This document shows, piece by piece, positions 21,633-34,176 of a stretch of 64,000 nt of DNA. The position numbers were made by a program, and so were the translations under genes. Where the stretch lies: positions 32,326,501 through 32,390,500 of the forward strand of contig CM065388.1 in assembly GCA_033060915.1 (NCBI GenBank). Direction: 5' to 3'. Source of the stretch: Euryodendron excelsum (Eukaryota > Streptophyta > Magnoliopsida > Ericales > Pentaphylacaceae). Each line of letters starts with the position of its first letter. Within the stretch, counting starts at the first letter, position 1. The notes below the pieces were generated by a model. It worked only from the letters and a program-made list of their open reading frames with translations, searched no databases and was not told the origin of the DNA.

Positions 21633-22511
21633 CCCGAACTTTGGTAGAGTGATAGGCAACCAATCTTTTCAAACCTTCCAATAAAAGTCCAAATTTCCTA
21701 TTCTTCCAATTCCAATTCAAATTCCAACTTTCTATCAGACTTTTGTCCGAACTACGACGGACTTGATTCCTCCAAAAGGATACGTAGGCAATCCTCATGG
21801 GTGCGGTCACAACATTTTTCAATCTCCAATTCTACAATCTTCATCAAGTTTCCAATTCTATGTTCCATTTCCGATTTTCGATTCCAAAAGTCTATTTTCA
21901 AATCTCAATTTCCAAATTACAAAACTTTCTAATTTCAAATCTATCTTTTCAAATCTTTTCTAAAATCAAATCAATTTATTTTCAAAATCTATTTCCGAAT
22001 CAAGTATCTTTTCTTGCACTTGCATATCATGCATCATGTTAGTTTCTTTTCCAAAATTCCTTTCTAAAGTGGATAGGATTGAACAATAGTTAGTTGAAGA
22101 CTCTCATAGGTGAATCTAGGGTAGATTGACATGTACGTACCGAAAGGGCAAGGTAGGGTGCTGGCTTAGTGCGTCTTCCCTACACGTAACCAACCTCCGA
22201 ACCTAGATCAATGTTTTTGAAAGACCAAAATGAGTTATTTTTCAAATCCAAAATCAAATCCATTTATCCTGTCATTCGAGAAAGTTGATCCCTCGTTGAA
22301 GGTAAGGCCATTCAATTCATCACAGCACGATCACAAAGAAAGTTTATTCCTCAGATCATTAAAACCCCTTTCACACTCATCTCTAAATAATACCTAAGTC
22401 CCTGAGATGGAAGAGCGATTCACTTCTGGCGCCTACTAGCCCGCCAATGTAGAATGTTTGCTAATCCGGCAAGTTCTTTGAGAAAGCACAAATCCCTCAA
22501 GAATGGAAGAC
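21633..22511 (+). mobile_element. Patchwork LTR fragment H
   Basis: 21700-22230 matches the conserved U5 half of the Tat-like LTRs in plus orientation (TTTTGTCCGAACTACGACGG, GATACGTAGGCAATCC, CGTCTTCCCTACACGTAACC). 22400-22460 instead matches the U3 of LTR F near 13215 (GATTCACTTCTGGCGC). So U5-type and U3-type pieces sit together out of normal order. Chromovirus E is inserted at its right edge. Confidence 0.6.
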
Positions 22512-25048
22512 TGTCACGTTCCATAACCCGCCATATACTGATTTGGGGTACATGACCAGCCAGTAGCAAGGCTACCCAAGGCCGCATTACATAAACTGGT
22601 TGATCACCTGTGCATAATCATTTAGAATGATGCATAGTTGCTGAAAATAGAATTTTTTATAACCTGAAAACATAATTCGTGTCATATATGGTAGAGTTGT
22701 GCCTAATCCAAACATAACATATATAAGGACAAAATCAAGGATCACCAAAGTTATAGCATTATATAATTTCAAAACATTGGGTCCAGCACTCAAACATTAT
22801 ACAAAACATAGGCCTGTGGGCCGTAGCTCAAAATCCACATATGGCCTCGCTCTAGGGCCTCTCAGATTTGCTTCCTGAAAATCATTCGGGAAAACGTAAA
22901 CTAATTCTTAGTGAATAATAATGATGCATGAGCATAAAAATACCATGGACTAGCAGTTATGGCTAATGTATAAAACAATAGATAAAATATTTATGCATAT
23001 AAAGCATGAACTCGAAACTTGTAAGCATAGGTTTGAAATCATGGATAACATAAGCATCATATAGAAGCATTTTATCGTTTCAAAACATGGTATCATAAAA
23101 GAAAGATGCGATGTATCTTTGCTCGTGATAAAGCTTAACATATCTTGTCATAAACATTTGAACATATCATCGTTCTCGTTTTAAAACATAAGTGTGTTAC
23201 AACCCGACATCAGAGCTATGCTCCACATCAGTAACCTTAAAGGTCACAAATAGGGCTCTTTAGGCAGTGGGACGTCTCCCGAACATGGCAATAGTTTATT
23301 TCACATCCCCTATCTTAGGACCATCGTTGCTAGTTTAAGGTCTTGCCACAAAAGACCTCGAGTCGGCACCATACATTGGAAAAAAGTCTTGTATCTCTTT
23401 CGTGTAAGCATTTTTGTCCATGGGTTTCAATTCATAACATAATATAACTTGCATGCCTTTAAAAATATGACATCTATAATTGAATATAACATTGATGCAT
23501 TAAAAACATATGTAAAACATTGTATGATATGGTTTGAACTTAAAACAGTTGGAAAGTAGTAGAATTTACTCATGTTATATCGTTACTCACCTTTCTCAGA
23601 TTGGACGGGTGACAAACAAGGTATTCCTACACAAATACACGTAGAAGTAAAGAAACATCAATACAAGACTCTAAGGCAAAGAAATAACACATAAGTCGAG
23701 ACTAAGCACATAAACCCCTCGACCCCGACTCAGCAACACCTCATTCCTACAATGGGAGAGTGAGGCTAAACCCAAGGACAAAGCCCTGATGTAAAATAAG
23801 AACATGAAGTTGAGGTTTGAACATGAAAGTCGGAATGTCGACTCCTTCATCGAGTCCCAACCACCTCTCAAATATGAGTTCACACCCAAGGCTAGTTCCA
23901 TTTCAAATTAGGCTTAAAAGCCTTTATTTTGATAGGTAATGGGCCAAAAACACATTTCAGGTGAAGAAGTTATGCCTCACAAAAGGTGGACTAAAATTTT
24001 GGAAAACGATATTGTTGGCATGGATTTTGGGTAAATTTAAACTCCCATAACTCTGAATGTATAAAGAATTAGAGAACAAACTTTATATGGGTATAAAGGT
24101 CTATAAGTCTACTTTCTAATGCTCCAAGCAGTGCATCAATCCAAGTTTTTTTAGGGAAAGTTATGCCCATTTTACTAAAAAGTGTTGAAACTGGCAGACC
24201 ATTTGAATGCCCAAAATGGCCGTTCGAATGCCAGGAAAAAATGGAAAAACACCCTCTCGGGCCATTGGAATGCCCGGAAGGGCTGTTTGAACGCTATGCC
24301 AAATGGAAAACTTTGCTCTCGGGCCGTTCAAACAGCCCTGTTGGGTGTTCGAACTCCCCCACCTACGGAGCAGCGATTTTCAATCCAAAACTCTCCCAAA
24401 ACCCCTCCAAACACAACCAAAAATTCCCAACACTCTTAGGGCTCAAAGATTAACCCACAAGGATGACAATAACTCAAAATGGGGGAGAAAGAATAATTAA
24501 ATCAAAGGGATCTAGAGTTAAACTCAAAACCTTAACATTTTACATATTCGGGGATTTTTCAAACCACCACTTCCAATCTTCGACAATGAGTTTCAAGCTC
24601 TCAAAATCATGTAAATGGGACCTAAGGGATCCCCCAAACTCAACGACAACACTCCTAAATGCATATATACAAATACCCAACAAAATCACACAAGATAGAT
24701 ACATATGCATATAAAATTTTGTAGAGAGATGAAGTCTTACCTTTCTCCAAGCTTGGTGAAGTCTTCAATGGCTTCAATCTCTACCTTCAAGCCCTTCTTC
24801 CTTCAATTCCTTCTTTCTTTCTTCATCTCTCAACCGGTTGGTGTGTGTGTGTATATGTGTGTGTGTGTTTTGTGTTATAAGAAGACACACATGGGAAATA
24901 ATCCCATGTGTCTCACACCTCCAACACAAGTTACAACACAAGTTTTCATTGGTCCATTTTTACCCCAAAGAAGAAATAATTAACATTAAACATCGCATAC
25001 ACTAGAAATTCTCATTAATATAATTAAATAGAGGTTTGGGATATCACA
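22512..25048 (-). mobile_element. 3' LTR of chromovirus E (Tekay/Del-like)
   Basis: The plus strand runs from TGTCACGTTCC to TTTGGGATATCACA. In sense this is TGTGATATCCCAAACC to GGAACGTGACA, termini typical of Tekay/Del chromoviruses. It follows a polypurine tract and the integrase end in the minus direction. A GT-rich microsatellite interrupts it at about 24840-24870. The length is about 2.5 kb. Confidence 0.8.
24838..24870. repeat. GT microsatellite
   Basis: Runs of GTGTGTGT broken by TATATGTG, within LTR E. Confidence 0.9.
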
Positions 25049-25064
25049 TACTTCCCCCCTTAAA
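25049..25064 (-). other. Polypurine tract of chromovirus E
   Basis: On the minus strand TTAAGGGGGGAAGTA sits directly before TGTGATATCCC. It marks the internal/LTR border of E. Confidence 0.75.
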
Positions 25065-26786
25065 TAAGTTTGGTCCCCAAACTTGATACAAGCTAACATT
25101 CAAACAAAAAGGGATAACACTCACGGATCTCGCCTTCACATTCCCAAGTAGATTCCTCCCAAGTGTGATTCTACCATAAAACTCGTACCAAAGGAATGAA
25201 CTTGTTCCTAAGAACTTGGTCACAACGATCAAGAATCTCAATCGGCCTCTCCAAGCTAAAATCTTCTTTCCTAACCAAAGGATAGTGATTAATCACGTGC
25301 GTTAGGTTGTGAACATACCTTCGTAGCATTGAAACATGGAAGACATTGTGAACTTACGAAAGTTCCAGAGGAAGAGCAGTACGATAAGCAACGGGTCCAA
25401 CCCATTCAAGAACTTCAAACGATATGATGTACCATGGAGTAAGCCTTCCCTTCTTATCGAATCGATTTATCCCCTTGGAAGGAGATACCTTCAAGAAGAC
25501 GTGGCTCCCTTTATCAAACTCTAAGTCCCGCCTTCACACATCCGCATAACTCTTTTGGCGACTTTGAGTAGTTCGAAGTCATTGCTAAATGATTTTGATC
25601 TTGTCGGTGGTCAGTTGCACAATCTTTGGCCCAAGAATCTTCCTCTCTTTGACCTCAGCCCAACAAACTGGAGATCTACACTTCCTCTCGTAAAGCGCTT
25701 CATACGGTGCCATCCCGATGATTGCATGAAAACTATTGTTGTAGGTGAACTCCATTAGTGATAGGTGATCCTTCCAACTCCCCTAAAAGTCGAGAACACA
25801 TAACCACAACATGTCTTCTAGGGCCTGAATGGTCCTTTCTAATTGCCTATCAGTTTGTGGGTGAAAGGTCGTGTTGAACTTCAACTCGATGCCTAAAGCC
25901 CTTTGCAAACTCTTCCAAAATTTCAACACAAATCTCAGGTCTCGATCAGACACTATCGAAACTGGTGTGCCATGTAATCGAACAATCTCCACAATGTAGA
26001 GGGTTACATGCTTTGATAAAGAGTACGTAGTCTTCACCGGTAAGAAATGTGCAGATTTGATAAGGCAATCGACAATAACCCATATGGCATCGCAACCTGT
26101 GGTGATCTTGGCAATCCTACGACGAAATCCATAGTGATATGCTCCCGCTTCCATTCTGGTATCGGTAAAGGTTGAAGTAGTCCCGCCTATCTTTGATGTT
26201 CTGCTTTGATCCGTTGTCATTGTAGGCATCGTAATACGAACTCAGCTATTTCCTTCTTCATTCCCGACCACCAAAATGTCTCCTTCAAATCCTGATACAT
26301 CTTTATGCCTCCTAGATGTGTAGTGAACTTCGTGTTGTGGGCTTCTTCCAAAACTTGCCTCCTGATTTCGAGTATATTTGGAACACACAATCAACTTTTG
26401 AACTTTAAAGCTCCATCATGCAAGGTAAAGTTAGGCTTCGGATTCGTTTCCATCTCTTTATAGATCTTCCACAAGTAAGGGTCTTCAGGTTATCGTTGCT
26501 TCACAACATCTATCAACGTCGGTTGGGCGATCATGGTTGTATGCATCATATTAGTCCACAGTGCAACAATTTCAATCTCCGATCTCTCCAAGTCAAGGAG
26601 TAAGGGCCGTTGAAAGTGACAATACATGCTAGGTTGGCGGTAGATTTTCGGCTTAAGGCATCGGCCACCACATTGGCCTTGCCCGGATGGTACTAAATGA
26701 GAATGTCGTAGTCTTTGATCAACTCGAGTCATCTTCTCTGTCTCATGTTCAACTCCTTCTGTGTGAAAAGGTATTTCAAACTCTTT
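25065..26786 (-). pseudogene. Broken pol of chromovirus E: RNase H end, integrase, C-terminal domain
   Basis: Minus-strand Ty3/gypsy pol remnant. In order, the RNase H end (about 26786-26580) contains EKMTRVDQRLR and CHFQRPLLLDLERSEIEIV, shared with Tekay-type pol. The integrase core at 26140-25785 has DAIWVIVDCLIKSAHFLPVK, IVRLHGTPVSIVSDRDLRF and FHPQTDRQLERTIQALEDML, i.e. the D and D/E region of the catalytic triad. After it comes the C-terminal part, with VFLKVSPSKG, then VHNVFHVSMLRRYVHNLTHV and a chromodomain-like tail near 25150. Frameshifts and stops separate the blocks, so no functional polyprotein remains. Reverse transcriptase lies beyond the insertion of element D, outside the visible part. 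Sequence and clade signature fit Tekay/Del. Confidence 0.85.
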
Positions 26787-29640
26787 TGGTGCCCAGATTT
26801 TTCGCACTCAAGGAATACACACACAAGCGAAAAAAATACTATACTCTCTCGTTAAAATTCACCCTCCTAGAAGAATGAGTGTGACTAGGTTTGAATTGAA
26901 AATTGATTTGAATAAAGGGCTTTTGAAAAACATTCGGATTCGCCACCTAACTTGATTAAGGTAAGTTAGGTCACCTAAAAACTAAGCACAATCCGAAGAC
27001 AACACTTAGGGTTTTTTAAAAAGGTTTTTTGAAAATACTTCCTCAATAGAGGGTTTTTACGAAAACAGGTTGTTTGCCAACCTTTGGAAAACTTAAGCCT
27101 TTTTTTTTAAATAACTCCATTTGGTCTTTGAAAACATTGATCTAAGTTCAGAGTTTGGTTATGTGTGGGGAAGACGCACTAAGTCATCACCCTACCCCAC
27201 CCTTGTGGTACCTACATGTCTATTCACCATAAATTCAACCGTTAGAGTTTGGTGGCTTTGAAAAGAAGGATTGAAGTTTGAAATTGGAAAGAAAGTTTCA
27301 GAAATTGAAATTGAAGATTTGAAAATAAATTTTTAGAATTATAAGTTTGGAAATAGATTATAGAATTGGAGATTCGAAAGAAGTTATGGAATTGGAGATT
27401 TGAAAAAAGTTATGACAGCACCCATGAGGGTTGCCTACGTACCCCTTTTAAGGAATCAGGTCAGTCGTAGTTCAGACAAGAGTCAGATAGAAAATAGAAG
27501 GTTTTGATTTGAAAAAGAGTTTGATTGGAAAAGAGAGTTTGATTTGAACTTAGAATAGAAGATTGGAACTTGGAATTTGGTATTGAAAAGATTAAACTTT
27601 GATTTGGAAATATTGAGGTTTAGGAAACCTAGACTTAGGAAGATAGGATTTAGGAAGGACTTGAGATTTAAGAAAGATTTGACTCAAATGTTGGACTTAG
27701 AAAATTAGGGAAGTTGAAATTTAGGAAAGATTCGAATTAGGAAAGTATCAAAATAAGAAAGTTCTGTTTTAGAAAAGTTTTATTTTAGGAAAGATTTCAT
27801 TTTAGGAAAATCTTGAGTTAGGAAAGTTTTGAAATAGGAAAGAATCAAAATTAGAAAGTTTTCAAATTGGAATGTTTTGGAATAGGAAAGTTTCGAATGA
27901 GGAAGGTTTCGTTTTGGGAAAGTCTAGAATTTAGAAAGCTCTAACTAAAGAAAGTTTCAAATTTAGAAAGTTTTGACTTAAGAAAGTTTTGAATTTAGAA
28001 AGATTTGACTTAAGAAAGTTTTGGATTTGGAAAGATTTGACTTAAGAAAGTTTTGGATTTGGAAATATTAGAAATTTAGAAAGATTTGAAATTATAAACA
28101 TTTGAAAAGTTAGATTTGGAAAGTTAAGATTTGGAAAGGTATAGAATTTAGGAAAGGTTGGAATTAGGGAAGATTTAGATTATGAAAGATTTGAAAGTTC
28201 AAGTTTTGGAAACTTAAGGTTTAGGAAAGTATGAGATCAGGAAGGATTTGGATTAGGAAAGATTTAGACTATGAAGGATTGAGACTTCTATTTCCTAAAA
28301 TAAAGGACTGAATTTTGTTTCTAAAAAGAGATGGTTTGATTTTGTTTCCAAAAGCGGAGGATTGAATCTAGTTTCCTAAATGGAGAGATTGGATTTAGCT
28401 TCCTAAAACGGAGGATTTGATTTGGCATGGAATTGGAAAGATGAAGTTTTGAAAATCCTAGATTTTGGAGTAAAAAATAAGTTTTGGAAATATATAGTTT
28501 TGATGTAGAAAATAGGATTTGGAAACCTAAAGTTTAAGGCCAAAATAGGGAATTGAAAATCATGTTTTTGGGAAGGAAAACTAGAGTTTTCTAATTGTTA
28601 GCTCTTTTTGGGGGAAGGAAAAAACTAGAGATTTTTTCTAAAAGGAGTTTTTGGAAAGTGAATTTTGGCTCTAGGGCGTTTTGACTTGGGCTCCAAGGAG
28701 AAAAGAGATTTTTTTGGAAAGTAGAAAAATTTTTAGAAGGAAGTAAAGTTTTTTTAAAAATATCTCACTTTTCTAAAGCGATTCTAACCATAAGATGGTT
28801 AGAACCACTTTAAGATAGTGGTTTTGAAAACAACAAGGATTTGAAAATATGGATCATATCGGTCACTTTAAATGTAACAGTTTTTTAAAGCAACCCTAGC
28901 CATAGAAATGCTAGAATCACCTTAGGTTTGTGATTTTGAAAATAAGTTTTGAATAAAGAAGATTTTGATGCAAGTTTGAAAACAATTTTAATGCAAGTTT
29001 TGAAAACAAGTTTGAAAACAAATTTTGGAGGAATACAAGATCATGATAAGCACAATGCAAGTTAGGGTTGGGAACATACAAAATTAAGGCTTCACCACAT
29101 AATAAAGGGGGCCAAACCCGTGTGGTCTCCGGTTAGACTAAAAGAAAGCCCCCGACACGGTGACCTTCAATAGCCTAATCCTACACATGGACCGGGAAGT
29201 CCCTTGTTCCAAGCATGCAAAAAAGGGAGGAAGAAAATGGGGGATTAAAATAAAAGAAAACCCAAGTGGGTTCGGAGAGAGAAGAGAGAGGGGGAAGATG
29301 CATAAATTTAAATGGAGAGCCTACCTTGTATCTTCTTATTTTGCTTGCTTTTACTTGCTTGGTTTGCTTCGGTCCTCGCTTTGTTTTGCATCAGTCTTGA
29401 AGGGCTTGTCTTGATCTTTGAGAGCTTCAGATTGCAGCACTTCAAGTCTTCAATGGAGGCTAATATAGGAGTGTATTTGAGTGTATAGGAGTAAACGAGA
29501 GCTAAGGTTTGTGTATAGGGGTTAGAGCTTTGGAAAACCTAAAGAAGGCTAAGGTTTAGGGAGGCTACGAGCTCTATATATCGAAGAGAAGAGTTTTTAG
29601 ACTGAGTTTGTAGACCCCTTTCACACTGGAAGAGACTATG

Positions 29641-29648
29641 TATTTATA
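29641..29648 (-). promoter_or_regulatory. TATA box of LTR D
   Basis: TATAAATA on the minus strand, in the same context as in LTR A, with the GGCGCC palindromes at 29660-29750 just upstream in sense. Confidence 0.7.
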
Positions 29649-29880
29649 GAGAGAGGAAGGACCTGGTGCCTGTTGCCGTGGCGCCAAGCCAAAAATCCTT
29701 TTGGCGCCACTAGGAGTGGCGCTAGGCCAAAATTTGGCTTGGCACCAACCACTTAGGAAAGTTTTAAGGTCGGCAAGCAACGTATCTTCAAAAGATTTGG
29801 GCTCCTGTGCTAATGACTATCATGCAATTTTTAGCCTAGCTTCACTAGGAGTGACTCCAAAGGTCTGGGATTGATTTAAA

Positions 29881-30444
29881 GGGGCCGGGAATGTCCCAAA
29901 AAGCAAAAAAGGGATAGGAACCATTAGGACAGTGTCTCGGGAGTAGTAGACTTGAAAAATGATGTTAAGACGTGTTAAAGGAGTTGACCAGGCCTTTAGG
30001 GGCAAAATGATCAATCAGGCCGGAAAGCTACCTGGAAGGACTCAGAATGTCATAGAAGAAGACTCGAGATTTGGAAACATTACTCAAAATGTCAGAGGTG
30101 GTTACCGGTTTGATACCCAGAGCCGGGTGGTTGGAAGAGACGACTGGCCTATTAGGGGCAAAGGGGCCGGGAATGTCCCAAAAAGCCAAAAAGGGATAGG
30201 AACCATTAGGACAGTGTCTCGGGAGTAGTAGACTTGAAAAATGATGTTAAGACGTGTTAAAGGAGTTGACCGGCCCTTTAGGGGCAAAATGATCAATCGG
30301 GCCGGAAAGCTACCCGGATGGACTTAGAATGTCACAGAAGAAGACTCGAGATTTGGAAACATTACTCAAAATGTCAGAGGTGGTTACCGGTTTGATACCC
30401 AGAGCCGGTGTGGTTGGAAGAGACGACTGGCCTATTAGGGGCAA
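29881..30444 (-). repeat. 282-bp tandem duplication in U3 of D
   Basis: GGGGCCGGGAATGTCCCAAA occurs at 29881 and 30163. The following roughly 280 bp are nearly identical in both copies, including CAGTGTCTCGGGAGTAGTAG. This duplication is not found in the other LTRs. Confidence 0.85.
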
Positions 30445-31496
30445 AGCGGTCATTTTGCACCGGGTTCGCCGAAACCGACTCGGAATGATCTGGAAAGATA
30501 ATAAAAGGTTGAGAATACTATAAGAAGTATTCTTGGGAGACTTCCGGTTTGATACCCAGAGCAGGTGTGGCTCCCGGGGCGCTTGGATACCTAGAAGCAA
30601 AATGCTCATCGTAACCGAAATGTTTCGAAATTGGCCCGAAAATGACTGGAAGGCCCCTAGTCATGCCAGATTGTCTTTAAGACAATCTTCGACGGGTAGA
30701 CTTATCGTTTTGAGGACTTAGGTATTGTCTCGAGAAACGTGCCAAAAATTGCCCTCGAGGCAGTTTGGTAATTTTTCACCAGAATGGGCTAGCAGGCACG
30801 GGTGTTGGCCTAGGTTTTGAGTGTTTCCGTCACTTTAACTGCAGTCTCGTGATATAGGGGTTTGCTGACAATTCCCTGTATCAACCTGTTTGCGAGTGTT
30901 TCCGCCACTCTAGCGGTTGCGATGTTTACGAGTATTTGCGTTACTCTAATGGGTCGCAATCATTCCGGAGACTGCGTAATCTCTGAAAGCTGCTAGGTAG
31001 ACTTAGCGCCTAAGGAATCAACTTTTTCAGAAGGCGTGCCAAAACGGAAATTTCTACATTAGTGGGCTAGCAGGTGCCAAGGTGGACCGTTCTACCATCT
31101 CGGAGACTTGAGGTCTCGTCCCGGTCAACGGGTATAAAGGGACCTACTGTTTTGAAGAGTTCACTTGGAAACGTGTCGGAAAAGATAGACTTACTACCTC
31201 GAGGAATCAACTTTCTCGAGGGACGTGCTGGAGTGAATTTGGAATTGGAATTGGAATTAGACTAGAGAGGGGAATACCATCTTCGAAAAGACATGCCTAC
31301 TAGAATTGGACCGAGCAATGCCACTAAGGGCATTTTGTTCATTTTGCCTCTATTTAGGCCCAATAAGCATGGGATGCGATTGATTGACGAGATTAGACTT
31401 GAAAATTTGAGTTGACTCAAAATATGTCGATATCGACTTGAACACAAATTTGGACGGACTGGAGACTGTTGAGCGGCCAAAAATGGGGTGCTTACA

Positions 31497-31520
31497 ACTG
31501 CCCCTCTTTTTTTGTCTCTG
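31497..31520 (-). other. Polypurine tract of element D
   Basis: On the minus strand AAAAAAAGAGGGGCAGT directly precedes the LTR start TGTAAGCACCCC. Confidence 0.75.
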
Positions 31521-31689
31521 CTTGACGAAGACAAAAAACGATAGAGTAAAAGTTCCATGTTGACGGTGAGGCGGTCGAAGGGATGGACTTTGAAAATTTT
31601 CGAAAACAGGAGTTTGGAAATTGATATTGGGCCCAAAGGCCTTTAAAATCGAGTTTTGGCAGGAAAAAGGGCAAAACTGCCTGGAATTT

Positions 31690-31760
31690 AGAATTGGCAC
31701 CACTAGCAGTGGCGCCTTTGGTAGAATTGCCTTGGCGCCACTAGCAGTGGCCCCAGGCTT
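31690..31760. promoter_or_regulatory. GGCGCC palindromes upstream of the antisense gene (D)
   Basis: Two copies of the ACTAGCAGTGGCGCC-type inverted repeat, near 31696 and 31734, match those of the LTR promoter. They lie upstream of the antisense gene's first exon, whose donor is at 31959. Confidence 0.5.
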
Positions 31761-31958
31761 GAGAATGAAACCATAGACATTTCTGGTTCAACGCTATTGC
31801 GGGAGTTGAGGAATTTTTGCAAAACTGATAGGCATTGCGAGGAAACCGACTTGGACATTGCAACAGTGCTTCATAGGGACCATGAGGGATTGCCAGAAGT
31901 AGACCCTGTCGCTAGAGAGGTCGCCGGAAAGGAAGATTTCGCCGGAGAACTCCAAGAG

Positions 31959-32645
31959 GTGAGTTTTTATTTTATGTTGATTTTGATGTGTAGAAATCCA
32001 TTTGGATCACGTGAATAGAGAAAATTAATGTTTTGATATGTTTTGAATACTGTGGTGAAGTTATTCTTGCATTTTGGTGCTTATTTGATTAAATTTAAGT
32101 GATTTTATGTGATTATGTGAAGGGAGTTTCTGTAGGAATTGGGGGCTTATCCCTACAGCTTTGGGCATTGAGCTTTTAGGCTAGAGTTTTATATCATGTG
32201 CGTTAGAAAAATGTGTCTAACAACTATGTAAAGTTTCATATTTTTTGAAAACTTTTTGAATTTTTTATTTTTTAAAAAATAGAAAAATACTTAGAAAAAT
32301 AGAAAAAAATTGAGAAAATTGAGAAAGCAATGAAATTAATAGAGTTTGAAATTTTGAAAAATGTAGGAGTATTTTAGAAAACATTTGAAATCATTTTGAG
32401 AAATTTTGGGATAAATTTGAATAGCATTGATTTGTTGGAAAATAAAACAAGTCTTTTGAAAAGTTTGCAAATTAGAAAAGTGCGTGTGGGTGTCGGTGCT
32501 ACGTGATTGTGATGTTGTAAGGATCATTTTTAAACAAAATTCTGTAAAAAGTTTTAGAAATCAGGGAAAGAATTGGAAAATGTTTTGAAATAAAATCTTT
32601 TAGAAGGAAAAAAGACAGAAAACCCCTAAGATTTGGCTTAAAATC
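31959..32645 (+). other. Intron 1 remnant of the antisense gene (D)
   Basis: The donor CCAAGAG|GTGAGT is conserved with B and C. The AT-rich intron follows, but the acceptor and the first coding residues are deleted: the sequence jumps directly to the block starting GGGGAGTAGGCCACCTGTCG. Confidence 0.55.
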
Positions 32646-34176
32646 AGGGGAGTAGGCCACCTGTCGACCCTTTTCCTCTGATTGAGCATGCCTTTAAGGT
32701 GGAGATTGGTGTAGAGGAGGAGGTACCGGGTCTTGGTGATCAGGTGACTGGTTACGGGAGAGCCTCCATCCAACACAGATAGACAAACTTTGAGCTAGGC
32801 CACTTGAAGGTACCAGACATTCCACCGCTGGGGGATCTTGCCTATCATCCTAATGTGTATTCTAGATAGCATTTGCCCCCTTTGTGGGTACACACAGCTT
32901 TCAGAGGGGCTGTTCATTAGGTGTTTGTGACCATGCAGCGAGCTGCTCCATCCTACCATGCTTTCTTGGCTGAGATTGGATTTGGAGCTTTCATGAGATT
33001 AAAAGCTAACCGCCTGAATAAACATCTTGTGCTGGCACTTATCGAGAGGTGGTTTGGAGAGACCTGGGCCTTACATTTTGTTGGCTTCAAGTTAGGGCCT
33101 ACTCCTTTGGATTGGGCTATCGTCATGGGCTTTCCTTTGTCAGTCGACAGATCACCTTGCAGTTAGTTAGCAGAGACGACGCATGTATTTTGCTAAACTT
33201 GCCCCCTCCTGAGCGTTCTGCCTTCCCAGTCTCCTGGTTCAGTCAGGATGACAATACTTTTGCTGTTAAGCCACCACCTGCCCGGCGAGACATCATGAGG
33301 CGACGACTTGTTTTGTACATCATCTTCAGCTACTTCTGAAACAACAACAAGTTGCTCGTGCCTTTTTGGTTAGTGAGTATAGTAGCTGATCTTGGGGCTT
33401 TGTCTGAGCTGGATTGGGGGTCCTTCTCCTTCGGCTGCTTCCTGCAATCGATGGGAGTCCGGACTTCCTCCTGTTAGGGCAACATAACTGGTTTTTGGCT
33501 TTTCCTTGTCTGGTGAAGCTATGAGTACCTACTGATTCGTCGCCTTACAGTTATCGAGGATGACCTTTGTCCTCGCACTTTGAGGTGGGCTCATGACCAG
33601 GTTGCCTAGCAATCAGAGATCACTGACTTTATGACTTTACGGGCGAACCTAGAGCTGATTGAGGCGAGGGACGTGACTTGGCAGCCCTTCATTGGATTAG
33701 TTCATTATGAGACGGTGCGATACTTGGTCCCATTGTCCCTATTGAGGGCTTCCTTTCTCAGTGATGATTCTTGGGAGTCCTACTTAGGGGACCGACACTG
33801 GCATTAGTTTTATGAGGACTTCCAGTCAGCAGAAGATCTACCAAAGAACATGTTTGGAGCTTTGGTGAATGGAGTTCCTATTCTTTATCAAGAGCGCCAG
33901 CCGGGTGCCGGTTTCCTACTTCCTCCGGATACGGACTATACTACGCACTTTAGGGGTCACTCTATTGGTGCCTTCACTCGATTTGAGGTAGTAGTTGGCT
34001 GATACGCTGTGGGCCTGGAGGTGGTTGACTTGTGGCTGTGTGCCAGAGGATACGTGCCCCAGGCTGAGTTTACTGTTGTGAGAGACTAGAGGGATTGATA
34101 CTAGACGGACCGAGATCAGCACCAGGTAGAGGTAGCTTCTTTGACAGCTTGGTTAGCCCTGATGGGAGGAGGCGGG
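32646..34176 (+). pseudogene. Antisense PMD gene of element D, truncated
   Basis: Plus-strand gene, antisense to D, homologous to 58168-59700 of element C. The region lacks the MADA start. PMD blocks seen are AFLAEIGFGAF, ERWFGETWALHFVGFKLGPT, PLDWAIVMGFPL, then after a frameshift near 33140 RSAFPVSWFSQDD and RRRLVLYIIFSYF, and further blocks to 34130. It contains several stops and at least one frameshift. Element C is inserted exactly after ATGGGAGGAGGCGGG, the end of the PMD exon, so intron 2 and the last exon lie beyond C. It is more decayed than the copy in C. Confidence 0.7.

Larger units (their letters stand above)
26787..31496 (-). mobile_element. 3' LTR of element D (Tat/Ogre-like), 4.7 kb
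   Basis: It starts TGGTGCCCAGATTTTTCGC, a slightly altered form of the family terminus, and ends ATGGGGTGCTTACA next to a polypurine tract. It interrupts the RNase H region of chromovirus E, so D is younger than E. It carries the purine-skewed tract (27480-28740), a TATA box (29641-29648), a palindrome with one mismatch (29702-29724) and diverged 82-bp units (around 31013 and 31206). It is visibly more diverged than the LTRs of A-C. Confidence 0.85.
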
